Of a stretch of 64,000 nucleotides of DNA, positions 18,564 through 27,265 are shown piece after piece. The notes under the pieces were generated by a model. It had not been told where the DNA came from and did not search any database. It saw only the letters and a list, made by a program, of their open reading frames with translations. The stretch's first letter is position 1, and each line of letters opens with the position of its first letter. Source of the stretch: Paracoccus sulfuroxidans (GTDB lineage: Bacteria; Pseudomonadota; Alphaproteobacteria; Rhodobacterales; Rhodobacteraceae); the NCBI RefSeq assembly GCF_007830335.1, contig NZ_VLKU01000012.1:55352-119351 (forward strand), in the 5' to 3' direction. A program made the position numbers and the translations under genes.

Positions 18564-19289
18564 ATGGCTAAAGTGGCACTCGTGACCGGCGGCTCACGCG
18601 GAATCGGCGCGGCAATTTCGAAGGCGCTGAAAGAGGCAGGATACACGGTCGCCGCCAACTATGCCGGCAATGACGACGCCGCACGTGCGTTCACGGCCGA
18701 GACGGGCATCAAGACCTACAAGTGGTCGGTGGCCGACTATGACGCCTGCGCCGCCGGCATCAAGCAGGTCGAGGAAGAGCTGGGCCCCATCGCCGTTCTG
18801 GTCAACAACGCGGGCATCACGCGCGACGCGATGTTCCACAAGATGACCGCCGAACAGTGGAAAGAGGTCATCGACACCAACCTGACCGGCCTCTTCAACA
18901 TGACGCATCCGGCCTGGTCGGGCATGCGCGACCGCAAATTCGGCCGCATCGTCAACATCAGCTCGATCAACGGCCAGAAGGGCCAGGCAGGTCAGGCGAA
19001 CTATTCGGCGGCCAAGGCGGGCGACATCGGCTTCACCAAGGCTCTGGCCCAGGAAGGCGCGCGCGCCGGGATCACCGTGAACGCGATCTGCCCGGGCTAT
19101 ATCGGCACCGAAATGGTCCGCGCCATCGACGAAAAAGTGCTGAACGAGCGTATCATTCCGCAGATCCCCGTCGGCCGCCTGGGTGAGCCGGAAGAGATCG
19201 CGCGCTGCGTGGTGTTCCTGGCCTCGGATGATGCGGGCTTCATCACCGGCTCGACCATCAGCGCCAACGGCGGCCAGTTCTTCGTCTAA
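18564..19289 (+). CDS. phaB: Acetoacetyl-CoA reductase PhaB
   Basis: A 241-residue short-chain dehydrogenase that reduces acetoacetyl-CoA to (R)-3-hydroxybutyryl-CoA with NADPH. The nucleotide motif TGGSRGIGAAI starts at residue 8, NNAG at about 85, and the catalytic tyrosine/lysine are YSAAK. The segment around KWSVADYDAC matches PhaB rather than FabG. TAGGGGGACTAAA provides a ribosome site. A terminator follows at 19341. Confidence 0.94.
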   Translation: MAKVALVTGGSRGIGAAISKALKEAGYTVAANYAGNDDAARAFTAETGIKTYKWSVADYDACAAGIKQVEEELGPIAVLVNNAGITRDAMFHKMTAEQWKEVIDTNLTGLFNMTHPAWSGMRDRKFGRIVNISSINGQKGQAGQANYSAAKAGDIGFTKALAQEGARAGITVNAICPGYIGTEMVRAIDEKVLNERIIPQIPVGRLGEPEEIARCVVFLASDDAGFITGSTISANGGQFFV

Positions 19290-19340
19290 GACGCTGAACC
19301 TGCGGCTTTCGCCGGTCAAAAATACGGCTTGAAAATACTG

Positions 19341-19366
19341 CGGCCCGGGAAGTTCCCGGGCCGTTT
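19341..19366 (+). terminator. phaB terminator (possibly bidirectional)
   Basis: CGGCCCGGG and CCCGGGCCG pair as 9 bp with an AAGTT loop, followed by TTTC on the plus strand. It lies in the 111-bp convergent gap with the DUF465 gene and may also terminate that transcript. Confidence 0.75.
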
Positions 19367-19400
19367 CAACTGGATCTTCAGAATTCCACGTGAAGCGAGA

Positions 19401-19565
19401 TCAATGCGTGAGACGCGCAATCTCCTCCTTGAGACGCATCTTTTCCTTTTTCATCTGCGCAATCGTGATGTCATCCATGCCCGGACTACGATGAGCCGCG
19501 TCAATTTTGTCGGACAGAGTCTGGTGCTTGCGGCGAAGTTCCAGAACATGGGATTCTACCGTCAT
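19401..19565 (-). CDS. DUF465 (YdcH-family) small coiled-coil protein
   Basis: A 54-residue protein, MTVESHVLELRRKHQTLSDK and onward, all helical with heptad-like charge pattern and ending MKKEKMRLKEEIARLTH. This is the DUF465/YdcH pattern, frequent in alphaproteobacteria. Function unknown. The ATG at 19565 gives the standard family length. Confidence 0.8.
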   Translation of the reverse strand: MTVESHVLELRRKHQTLSDKIDAAHRSPGMDDITIAQMKKEKMRLKEEIARLTH

Positions 19566-19639
19566 TTCGTCCTCCTCGTGGATTGATCGAACTGGATGAT
19601 TGCAGCACAGAATCGTCACATTGTCACCGACAATAACGG

Positions 19640-20386
19640 TCAAATACCCGCGATTCCGTCGCCGTCGCGCAAAACCCGGCTGGCATCGGGCGAGAGGTCC
19701 TCGGCATCGACCGAATGTGACAGTTTTGCGTGCATGATGAAGGGCGCGCAAAGCCGCAAAGGGCTGCGCGCGCCCTTCCGCGCCAGCACGATCACCCGCC
19801 CCGCCTCTCGCCCCTGCCGCGCGGCAATCGGCAGGATGCGGATGGCCCCTGCCCGGCCATGCAGCGCTGCGATCAGGTCGTCCAGCCGGTCGGCGCGCTG
19901 GATCAGCGTGATCTCTCCGCCCGGTTTCAGGCGGCGCAGCCCGGCATGGATCCAGGCGCCCAGCACCGTGTCCTCATGCCGCGAGATCCCCCTGCCCGAT
20001 TGCAAGGCGACGGTGCCGCCCAGAAAATAGGGCGGGTTGGCGATCACATGATCAAAGCTTGCGCCGCGCAGATCGGCAGGCATTTCGCCCAGATCGCCAG
20101 TGTGGATCTGCGCCTCGATCCCGTTCGCGGCGGCGTTTTGTCGCGCCAGTTCCGCATAGGTGGGCTGAAGCTCCAGCCCCGCCAGCCGGGCCTCGCGCAC
20201 CCGCCAGCCCAGACAGATCAGCGCCACGCCCGCGCCGCAGCCCAGTTCCAGCACCTTCTGCCCCGGACGTGCCGGACAGGCCGCCGCCAGCATCACCGCA
20301 TCAGCCCCCGCGCGGTAGCCGTCCACCGGCTGGCGGATTTGCAGCCGCCCGCCCAGAAAGCCGTCGACGCGCGTGCCGTCAGTCAT
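19640..20386 (-). CDS. tRNA1(Val) N6-adenine methyltransferase-like protein
   Basis: A 248-residue SAM-dependent methyltransferase. SAM motif I is VLELGCGAGVALICLGWR (about residue 45), and the catalytic N6-adenine motif NPPYF is at about 115. The N-terminal RLQIRQPVDGYRAGADAVMLAA is typical of the TrmN6/YfiC family, which modifies A37 of tRNA1(Val). The gene overlaps the upstream DUF2007 gene by 8 bp. Substrate is inferred from family only. Confidence 0.8.
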   Translation of the reverse strand: MTDGTRVDGFLGGRLQIRQPVDGYRAGADAVMLAAACPARPGQKVLELGCGAGVALICLGWRVREARLAGLELQPTYAELARQNAAANGIEAQIHTGDLGEMPADLRGASFDHVIANPPYFLGGTVALQSGRGISRHEDTVLGAWIHAGLRRLKPGGEITLIQRADRLDDLIAALHGRAGAIRILPIAARQGREAGRVIVLARKGARSPLRLCAPFIMHAKLSHSVDAEDLSPDASRVLRDGDGIAGI

Positions 20387-20588
20387 GCAGCCCGAAATCG
20401 CGCAGGATGGCCTTGGCCATGAAATGGTCGCGGTCGGCCACCATCAACCGGCGCGGCAGGATACCCAGCGAGCCTTCCAGCACGCTCATATGGGCGTCCA
20501 GCGGGAAGGCTTCGATGCCTTCCGACGCCAGCAGGTCGACGACGCGCGGGATCAAAAGCGGGTCGGTGGTGCGCAGAAGCTCTTTCAT
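20379..20588 (-). CDS. DUF2007 domain protein
   Basis: A 69-residue protein (MKELLRTTDPLLIPRVVDLL..., ending ILRDFGLHD) with the DUF2007 putative signal-transducing pattern, which in many genomes sits directly upstream of a TrmN6-like gene and divergent from a polyprenyl synthase. Function unknown. The ATG at 20588 leaves 74 bp to the divergent ispB-like start. Confidence 0.8.
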   Translation of the reverse strand: MKELLRTTDPLLIPRVVDLLASEGIEAFPLDAHMSVLEGSLGILPRRLMVADRDHFMAKAILRDFGLHD

Positions 20589-20662
20589 ATCCGGTAAATA
20601 GTTAAGCGGCGGTTGCGAAACTGTCCATTGCATGGCAGATGCAGGCGCGAAAGGGGATAGCA

Positions 20663-21664
20663 ATGGGCATGAACGAAAACGTCTTGAAACCGCTCGATCA
20701 GCTTTCCTCGGCACTGGCAGCCGATATGGAGGCCGTCAACACGTTGATCCGTCAACGGATGGCAAGCCGCCACGCACCACGCATACCCGAAGTGACCGCG
20801 CATCTGGTCGAGGCAGGCGGAAAGCGCCTGCGCCCGATGCTGACACTGGCTGCAGCAAGGCTTTGCGGAACTGCGGACGACCGGCATGTCCTGTTGGCCG
20901 CGGCGGTCGAGTTCATCCATACGGCGACACTTCTGCATGATGACGTTGTCGACGAAAGCCGGCAGCGACGCGGGCGTCCGACCGCGAACCTGCTGTGGGA
21001 CAATAAATCCAGCGTGCTGGTGGGCGACTATCTGTTTGCCCGCAGCTTCCAGCTGATGGCCGAGACCGGGAATATGCGCGTCATGCACATCCTGTCCGAC
21101 GCCAGCGCCACCATCGCCGAGGGCGAGGTGCTGCAGCTGACCGCCGCGCAGGATCTGGCGACGACCGAGGACATCTATCTGCAGGTCGTGCGCGGCAAGA
21201 CCGCCGCGCTGTTTTCCGCCGCGACCGAGGCGGGTGCCGTGGTCGCGGGCGCCGACGCTTCGGTCCAGCGGGCGCTGTTCGACTATGGCGATGCGCTTGG
21301 GATTGCCTTCCAGATCGTCGATGACGTGCTGGATTACGGCGGCTCGACCAGCACCATCGGCAAGAACGTCGGCGATGACTTCCGAGAACGCAAGCTGACG
21401 CTGCCGGTGATCAAGGCGATTGCCGCCGCCGATGCCGAGGAGCGCGCCTTCTGGGAGCGCACCATCGGCAAGGGCCAGCAGGATGAGGCCGATCTGGCAA
21501 CCGCCATGACGATCCTGAACCGTCGCCACGCCCTGAACGCCGCGCGTGAGGATGCGGTCGCCTGGTCGAACCGCGCGAAGGATGCCTTGGCCGCGACGCC
21601 GGACCACCCACTGCGCCAGACGCTGAGCGAACTGGCGGATTTCGTGGTCGCCCGGCTGTCCTGA
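20663..21664 (+). CDS. All-trans polyprenyl (octa/decaprenyl) diphosphate synthase
   Basis: A 333-residue trans-prenyltransferase building the ubiquinone side chain. The first Asp-rich motif is DDVVDESRQRRGRPTAN, the second is DDVLDYGG, and the GGKRLRPM substrate motif lies before them. Chain length cannot be read reliably; Rhodobacteraceae make ubiquinone-10, so decaprenyl diphosphate is likely (family knowledge). The ATG at 20663 follows AAAGGGGATAGCA, a better site than an upstream alternative start at 20639. Confidence 0.9.
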   Translation: MGMNENVLKPLDQLSSALAADMEAVNTLIRQRMASRHAPRIPEVTAHLVEAGGKRLRPMLTLAAARLCGTADDRHVLLAAAVEFIHTATLLHDDVVDESRQRRGRPTANLLWDNKSSVLVGDYLFARSFQLMAETGNMRVMHILSDASATIAEGEVLQLTAAQDLATTEDIYLQVVRGKTAALFSAATEAGAVVAGADASVQRALFDYGDALGIAFQIVDDVLDYGGSTSTIGKNVGDDFRERKLTLPVIKAIAAADAEERAFWERTIGKGQQDEADLATAMTILNRRHALNAAREDAVAWSNRAKDALAATPDHPLRQTLSELADFVVARLS

Positions 21665-21684
21665 CAGGCCCCGCCGCAGACATG

Positions 21685-21711
21685 AAAAAGCCCGGCATTG
21701 CCGGGCTTTTT
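21685..21711. terminator. Bidirectional terminator between polyprenyl synthase and amt
   Basis: AAAAAGCCCGGC (21685-21696), loop ATT, GCCGGGCTTTTT (21700-21711): a perfect 12-bp stem with A-tract and T-tract on both sides, so it terminates both convergent genes. Confidence 0.92.
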
Positions 21712-21730
21712 GCTTGATGGGGACCAAGGC

Positions 21731-23149
21731 TCAGCTGTTATAGGCGTTCTCGCCATGGGTGGTGACGTCCAGGCCCTGACGCTCTTCCCCAGCCGCGACG
21801 CGCAGGCCGACGGTGACGCGGGCGATGGTCAGCGCGATGACCGAAGCGATGGCAGACCAGATCACCGCGACCAGCACGCCGATGGTCTGCGTCGTCACCT
21901 GAGAGGCGATGCTGTAGTCCCCGACGGCTCCGGTCGCGTAGTCAAAGACCCCGGTTCCGCCCAGCGAGGGCGCGGCAAAGACGCCAGTCAGGATCGCGCC
22001 GACAATGCCGCCGATGCCGTGAATGCCAAAGACATCAAGGCTTTCGTCGATCCCCAGCTTCGATTTCAGGCTGATGACGAACCACATGCACAAAAGGCCC
22101 GCGACCAGTCCGATGGTGATGGCCCCCATCGGGCCGACAAAGCCCGCCGCCGGAGTGATGCCCACCAGCCCGGCAATCGCTCCCGAGATCCCGCCCAGAA
22201 GCGACGGGTGGCCGCGAAAGACCCACTCACCAAAGGCCCAGGCCAGCGCGGCAGCCGCAGTCGCAACGGTGGTGTTGAGCAGCGCCAGCGCGGCGGTCCC
22301 CGTCGCCTCCATGTTGGAGCCCGCGTTGAAGCCGAACCAGCCGATCCACAGAAGGCAGCCGCCGATGAAGGTGAAGGGCAGGTTGTGCGGGGCCATCAGC
22401 TCTTTGCCATAGCCCAGCCGGGGGCCGACGATGATCGCGGCGACCAGCCCCGCCACGGCGGCATTGATGTGGATGACGGTGCCGCCGGCGAAATCAAGGT
22501 CTCCATGCCCGAACAGATAGCCGCCCGGCGCGTCGAAGGCGCTCGGCCCGCCCCACCACCAGACCATATGCGCCATCGGCAAATAGGACAGGACGAACCA
22601 GATCACCACGAAGACCAGAATGGCCGCGAATTTCATCCGCTCGACCGTGGCACCGACGATCAGCGCCGAGGCGATGCAGGCAAAGGCCATCTGGAAGGTC
22701 ACAAAGACCAGTTCGGGGACATAGACAGTGGCGGTGAAGGTCTCGGCGATCGAGGCAGGCGTCACGCCCGCCAGGAAGGATTTCGACAGCCCGCCAATGA
22801 ACGGCGTCAGCCAGGTCGCATCCTCGGCGCTGCCAGCACCGGTGAAGGCCAGCGAATAGCCGAAGATCACCCATAAAAGCGCGATGACGCAAAAGATCGT
22901 CAGCACCTGCATCAGGACCGAGAGCATGTTCTTGGCCCGCACCAGACCGCCATAAAACAGCGCCAGCCCCGGGATCGTCATGGCCATGACCAGAATGGCC
23001 GAGATCATCATCCAGGCGGCATCCCCCTTGTCGAGAATGGGCGGCACCGTCTGGGTGGGCGTTTCCTGCGCGAGGGCCGAGAGCGCAAGTCCGGGCAGGA
23101 CCAGGGTCGCCAGCGCCAGTTTCCGATGGATTGCGGTTGGTAACGTCAT
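21731..23149 (-). CDS. amt: Ammonium transporter
   Basis: A 472-residue Amt/Mep channel with an N-terminal signal-like segment (LALATLVLPGLALSALAQ) followed by 11 TM segments. Family landmarks include FYGGLVRAKN, the second-site segment AGGTVIHINAAVAGLVAA with the pore histidine, and DVFGIHGIGGIVGAILTG with the second pore histidine. It moves ammonium inward. No glnK is adjacent, unlike the common glnK-amtB pair; a 256-bp non-coding gap separates it from the divergent PBP gene. Confidence 0.94.
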   Translation of the reverse strand: MTLPTAIHRKLALATLVLPGLALSALAQETPTQTVPPILDKGDAAWMMISAILVMAMTIPGLALFYGGLVRAKNMLSVLMQVLTIFCVIALLWVIFGYSLAFTGAGSAEDATWLTPFIGGLSKSFLAGVTPASIAETFTATVYVPELVFVTFQMAFACIASALIVGATVERMKFAAILVFVVIWFVLSYLPMAHMVWWWGGPSAFDAPGGYLFGHGDLDFAGGTVIHINAAVAGLVAAIIVGPRLGYGKELMAPHNLPFTFIGGCLLWIGWFGFNAGSNMEATGTAALALLNTTVATAAAALAWAFGEWVFRGHPSLLGGISGAIAGLVGITPAAGFVGPMGAITIGLVAGLLCMWFVISLKSKLGIDESLDVFGIHGIGGIVGAILTGVFAAPSLGGTGVFDYATGAVGDYSIASQVTTQTIGVLVAVIWSAIASVIALTIARVTVGLRVAAGEERQGLDVTTHGENAYNS

Positions 23150-23405
23150 CTTGTGTGCACCTTCTTTCTGCGTCGCAGCAGTTCCTGTTGGGATCAGAAG
23201 GCGCGCCTTGATGCCCGCGCGACAAGCAACACCCGACGGTTGGCGCACGCAGGGGCGGAACTGCACAAGAATGAGGCACCGAAATGCCGCCGATGCAGCC
23301 TTTCAGGGCAGTTCACTGATAGGTCATCGCGGTTCTCAACAGCCCTGCATTCATGTATGTTCCGCCGCATCAGGTCGGAAAAACCGGCTGGGCAGGAACG
23401 CAGGC

Positions 23406-25736
23406 ATGAAGAAAACCACCGGCCGGGGCCGTATTGTTGCCGACAAGCGCAACTTTCAGGAACCCCCGAAAAAACAGCAGAATCAGCAGCCCCCGCGGAG
23501 GCCGCGCAAACCGCGCCAGCCGCGTCGCGGCAATTTCGTGACCTTCGGAATCGCGGGATTCGTGGCGCTGATCTGGCGGATCATCTGGGGCTCGTTCTGG
23601 CGGCTGGGTGCAACGCTGGTGCTGATCGTCGGTGCGGCAACGCTGTATTTCTATTCGACCCTGCCCGAGGCGTCGGCGCTGTTTGACGGCCGCGCGCGCG
23701 GCTCGGTCACGATGCTCGACAACGAAAACCGCGTCTATGCCTGGCGCGGCGAGACCTTCGGCATGGTCAGCTCCGACAAGATCGCCCCGGTCCTGAAGGA
23801 CGCCGTAGTCGCGACCGAGGACAAGCGTTTCTACCAGCACATCGGCGTCGACCCGCGCGGCATCGCCAGCGCCGTCAGCATCAACATGGCCGCCGGGCGC
23901 GGCCCGCTGGAAGGCAACGGCGGCTCGACCATCACCCAGCAGGTCGCGAAACTGCTGTGCCTGGGCGAGACCTACGACCCGATTCGCTGGAAATCCGAAG
24001 CCGAATACGAGGCCGAGTGCCGCAAATCCTCGATCTGGCGGAAGATCAAGGAAGTCCCCTATGCGATGGCGATGGAGGCGAAATACTCGAAGGCCGACAT
24101 CCTCAACATCTACATGAACCGCTCGTATCTGGGCGCAGGTGCGCGCGGCTTCGAGGCGGCGTCACAGCGCTATTTCGACAAATCGGCCGCCGACGTAACC
24201 GCTTCGGAAGCGGCGATGCTGGCGGGCCTGCTGAAGGCGCCCAGCTATTTCGCCCCCACCTCGAACCTGCAGCGGGCGCAGGACCGCGCCAGCGTGATTC
24301 TGGGGCTGATGAACGAACAGGGCTATCTGGACGACGCCCAGCTTGCCGACGCGAAGGCCCATCCGGCGGCGCTGTCGCGAGCGGCGGCGGCGCGTGCCGG
24401 TGGCTATTTCGCCGATTGGGTCATGGAATCGGGCCCGGGCTTCCTGACCTCGGAAACGACCGAGGACGTGACCATCACCACCACCTTCGACCAGCGCATC
24501 CAGCGCGCCGCCGAACGCGCGCTGAAGCGGGTGTTCGACGAAAAGCTGTCCGATGGCTCGAAAGTGCAGGCGGCGGTCGTCGTCATGTCACCCGATGGCG
24601 CGGTCCGCGCGATGATCGGCGGGCGCGACAACACCGTCAGCGGCACCTTCAACCGCGCCACGCAGGCCAAGCGCCAGACCGGCTCCAGCTTCAAGCCCTT
24701 CGTCTATGCGGCGGCGCTCGACATGGGATACGGCCCGAATGACATGGTGCTGGACGCGCCGCTGACGATCAACGTGCGCGGCTCGGGGCCTTGGTCGCCG
24801 CAGAACTACACCCGCCGCTATCTGGGTGAGGTGACGCTGGTGCGCGCGCTCTCGCAATCGCTGAACACCGCGACGATCCGACTGCAAGAGATCGTGGGCC
24901 GCGACGCCGTGCGCCGCGTGGCGCAGGATTTCGGATTTGCCCATAACCTCGCCTCGGGTCCGTCGCTGGGTCTGGGCGTGTCGGAATCGACGCTGCTGGA
25001 GATGACCGGCGCCTATGCGGGCATCCGCAATGGCGGCACCGCCGTGCGCCCCTATGGTCTGGTCGAGTTGCGGATCAAGGGCGACGACCAGCCGCTGATC
25101 GGTCAGGCTGGCGGGATGAGCCAGCGGGTGATCTCGCAAAAAGCCGCAGGAGAGCTGATCGGCATGATGCAGCAGGTCATCGACCGCGGCACGGGTGGAC
25201 GGGCGAAGCTGGCCGGGCGTCCGGCAGCGGGCAAGACCGGCACCACCTCCAGCTATCGCGATGCCTGGTTCATCGGCTTCACCGGCCAATATGTGACCGG
25301 CGTCTGGATGGGTTATGACGACAACACGCCCCTGAAAGGCGTGACCGGCGGCGGACTTCCGGCCGAAATCTGGCAGGCCGTGATGACCGAGATCCACGAG
25401 GGTCTGCCGGTCGAGCCGCTGGGCACCTTCGACTTCGATTCCTCCAGCGCCGTCCCGAATGTCGTAAGCTCGGGTGAGACCGATCCGCTGGCCGCCGCAC
25501 TGTCCGAGGCGCTTGGCCAGCCCGGTCAGGCCTCCCCCTCGGGTGGGCGCGTGCTGCCCGATCCGGGTGTGCAGGGCGTCGATGGCGCGCCGCCGCAATT
25601 CCCCGGCCAGACCGTCACCAGCGAGGGCGCGTTCGAGGTCACGCCCGCCGATCCCCCCGCAGATACGGGCGAGCTTCCGCCCGACGATCCCCTGCTGCAG
25701 GCGCTGCAGGGCATCAGCGGCGTCTATCAGGAATGA
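23406..25736 (+). CDS. Class A penicillin-binding protein (PBP1-type)
   Basis: A 776-residue bifunctional peptidoglycan synthase. A basic, Gln/Pro-rich cytoplasmic N-terminus precedes one TM segment (about residues 60-82). The GT51 transglycosylase domain has ATEDKRFYQHIGVDPRG and GGSTITQQVAKLLC. The transpeptidase domain has the Ser active site SSFKPF, SQSLN and AGKTGTTSSYRDAWF. The C-terminal 100 residues are Pro/Asp-rich. AGGAACGCAGGC precedes the ATG. It fits the PBP1A-like branch of alphaproteobacteria. Confidence 0.93.
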   Translation: MKKTTGRGRIVADKRNFQEPPKKQQNQQPPRRPRKPRQPRRGNFVTFGIAGFVALIWRIIWGSFWRLGATLVLIVGAATLYFYSTLPEASALFDGRARGSVTMLDNENRVYAWRGETFGMVSSDKIAPVLKDAVVATEDKRFYQHIGVDPRGIASAVSINMAAGRGPLEGNGGSTITQQVAKLLCLGETYDPIRWKSEAEYEAECRKSSIWRKIKEVPYAMAMEAKYSKADILNIYMNRSYLGAGARGFEAASQRYFDKSAADVTASEAAMLAGLLKAPSYFAPTSNLQRAQDRASVILGLMNEQGYLDDAQLADAKAHPAALSRAAAARAGGYFADWVMESGPGFLTSETTEDVTITTTFDQRIQRAAERALKRVFDEKLSDGSKVQAAVVVMSPDGAVRAMIGGRDNTVSGTFNRATQAKRQTGSSFKPFVYAAALDMGYGPNDMVLDAPLTINVRGSGPWSPQNYTRRYLGEVTLVRALSQSLNTATIRLQEIVGRDAVRRVAQDFGFAHNLASGPSLGLGVSESTLLEMTGAYAGIRNGGTAVRPYGLVELRIKGDDQPLIGQAGGMSQRVISQKAAGELIGMMQQVIDRGTGGRAKLAGRPAAGKTGTTSSYRDAWFIGFTGQYVTGVWMGYDDNTPLKGVTGGGLPAEIWQAVMTEIHEGLPVEPLGTFDFDSSSAVPNVVSSGETDPLAAALSEALGQPGQASPSGGRVLPDPGVQGVDGAPPQFPGQTVTSEGAFEVTPADPPADTGELPPDDPLLQALQGISGVYQE

Positions 25737-25737
25737 C

Positions 25738-25767
25738 AAAAGGCCGGTCCCTCGGGACCGGCCTTTT
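25738..25767. terminator. Bidirectional terminator between PBP and mlaC
   Basis: AAAAGGCCGGTCC (25738-25750), loop CTCG, GGACCGGCCTTTT (25755-25767): perfect 13-bp stem with A and T tracts, serving both convergent genes. Confidence 0.92.
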
Positions 25768-25790
25768 CCGTTCGCGGTGCAAGGGAGGCT

Positions 25791-26390
25791 TCAGCCAGCC
25801 TGCGTCAGATCCTGCGTCAGCGCGTCGATGTCGCCATTGCGGCGGGCCAGCATCGCGCCGATCTCGGCCCGTTCCGAGGCCAGCATGTTCACGCCCTCGA
25901 TGATGATGTTGAAATACTTGCTTTGCCCCGATTTGTCCGAGACATGCCATTCGACCTCCATCGGGCTGCGGCCGTTCAGATGCGCGACCGAGGTGACCGC
26001 GAAGAAGGATTTGACCTGACGCGCGCCCGTCACCTCGATGCGCGAGCCGATGAATTCACGGAAGCGCTTGCCATATTTGCGCCCGATATAGCCCTGAAAC
26101 GCCTGTTGATAGGCGGCAAGCTGCGCGGCCGAGGCCTGACGCGCCGCCGGACCCAGGGCCGAGCGTGCGATGACCGGCACATCGGCATAGCGCGCGAAGA
26201 TCGCCTCGAAATTGCGGTACATCTGCGCGGGCGGTTGGCCCGAGTTGATGACCTGATAGACCTCGTCCAGCGAGGTCTGGATCAGCGCCCGGGCCTGATC
26301 TGTGTTCAGCGCCTGCGCGGAAGGGGCGGTCGCCACCAGCACGGCAGCGCCCATCATGGCCAGAAAGCCGCGGCGGGTCTCATTCGGCAT
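25791..26390 (-). CDS. mlaC: MlaC-family phospholipid-binding protein
   Basis: A 199-residue periplasmic protein. The N-terminus has a twin-arginine-like signal (NETRRGFLAMMGAAVLVA) cleaved near SAQA. The mature part (FEAIFARYADVPVIARSALG, GYIGRKYGKRFREF) matches the MlaC/Ttg2D family, the carrier of phospholipids between MlaA at the outer membrane and the inner-membrane MlaFEDB complex. It overlaps the upstream mlaA by 11 bp. mlaFED are not in the window. Confidence 0.88.
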   Translation of the reverse strand: MPNETRRGFLAMMGAAVLVATAPSAQALNTDQARALIQTSLDEVYQVINSGQPPAQMYRNFEAIFARYADVPVIARSALGPAARQASAAQLAAYQQAFQGYIGRKYGKRFREFIGSRIEVTGARQVKSFFAVTSVAHLNGRSPMEVEWHVSDKSGQSKYFNIIIEGVNMLASERAEIGAMLARRNGDIDALTQDLTQAG

Positions 26391-27120
26391 AAGGGTCAAT
26401 CTCGTCTCCTTCTTCGCCCAGTTCATGGCGGCGATGCTGCAGATAGATCAGCCGCGTCTGCACATAGCTATCCGCACTCTCATGCAGAATGGAATCAACG
26501 GAATCCCCGAACCGGCCCCGTTCACCGGCTTTTGACACAACGCGAGCGCCCAATCCGATCAACCGCTCATCGCTGTTGAGCCGGTAGCTCAGCGGATTGG
26601 TGAACAGATCAACGACGCGCCCTGCGGCATCACGCTCGGTCGAGGGGCCGATCAGTGGCAGTTCCAGATAGGCGCCCTCGGGGACGCCCCAGACGGCCAG
26701 CGTCTCGCCAAAATCGGTGTCCTCCTCGGGCAGGGCGAAATCCGCGCCTGCCGGATCGAAGAAGCCCGCGACGCCCAGCGTGCTGTTGACCAGAAAACGG
26801 AAGGTGTTCTTCACCGCAGGCACCGGACGGCCCTGCAGAAGATGGTTCACCACCTTGCCCGGCAGCGACAGGTTCCCACCGAAATTGCCGACCAGCTCGA
26901 CCGCTTTTCCGCCTGCGCTTGGCCCGCCCTTGCTTTCGCCTGCGGACATGCCGCGCGTCACAGGCCGCAGCAGATTCGCATCAAGACCCCGGTTGAAGGC
27001 ATGAACCCGCCGGTTCATCGGCTCATAGGGGTCGTTGATTCCGTCGCTGTTTCTGCCCGATGAGCAACCAGTCGCCGCTGTCAGGGCCAGGAAAAGAAGA
27101 CCGGGGATCAGGATACGCAA
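26380..27120 (-). CDS. mlaA: MlaA (VacJ) outer-membrane lipoprotein
   Basis: A 246-residue lipoprotein that removes misplaced phospholipids from the outer leaflet. The start is a TTG at 27120 with AGGAAG five bases upstream; it gives MRILIPGLLFLALTAATGC, a lipoprotein signal. An ATG start exists only much further upstream and would disrupt the signal peptide. Family motifs: NDPYEPMNRRVHAFN, FGETLAVWGVPEGAYLELPL and GPSTERDAAG. The gene is divergent from the type I secretion operon. Confidence 0.9.
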   Translation of the reverse strand: MRILIPGLLFLALTAATGCSSGRNSDGINDPYEPMNRRVHAFNRGLDANLLRPVTRGMSAGESKGGPSAGGKAVELVGNFGGNLSLPGKVVNHLLQGRPVPAVKNTFRFLVNSTLGVAGFFDPAGADFALPEEDTDFGETLAVWGVPEGAYLELPLIGPSTERDAAGRVVDLFTNPLSYRLNSDERLIGLGARVVSKAGERGRFGDSVDSILHESADSYVQTRLIYLQHRRHELGEEGDEIDPYAE

Positions 27121-27265
27121 ACTCTTCCTAACTTTCTGCGCGTATAACCAACACCAGTGACAGCGAATCAATCGCCACCTTGAGGCTGTTGCCTGCGCTG
27201 CGGATGGGATAAGGGCAGGTCGTACGCCGGGCAACCCCGGCCGCGCATGACAGGAAGGGATCGGC

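Noticed and set aside
23150..23405. Possible sigma54 promoter (GGCAC...TGCC) near 23273 for amt
   Set aside because: GG to GC spacing is 9, not the required 10, and it points away from amt.
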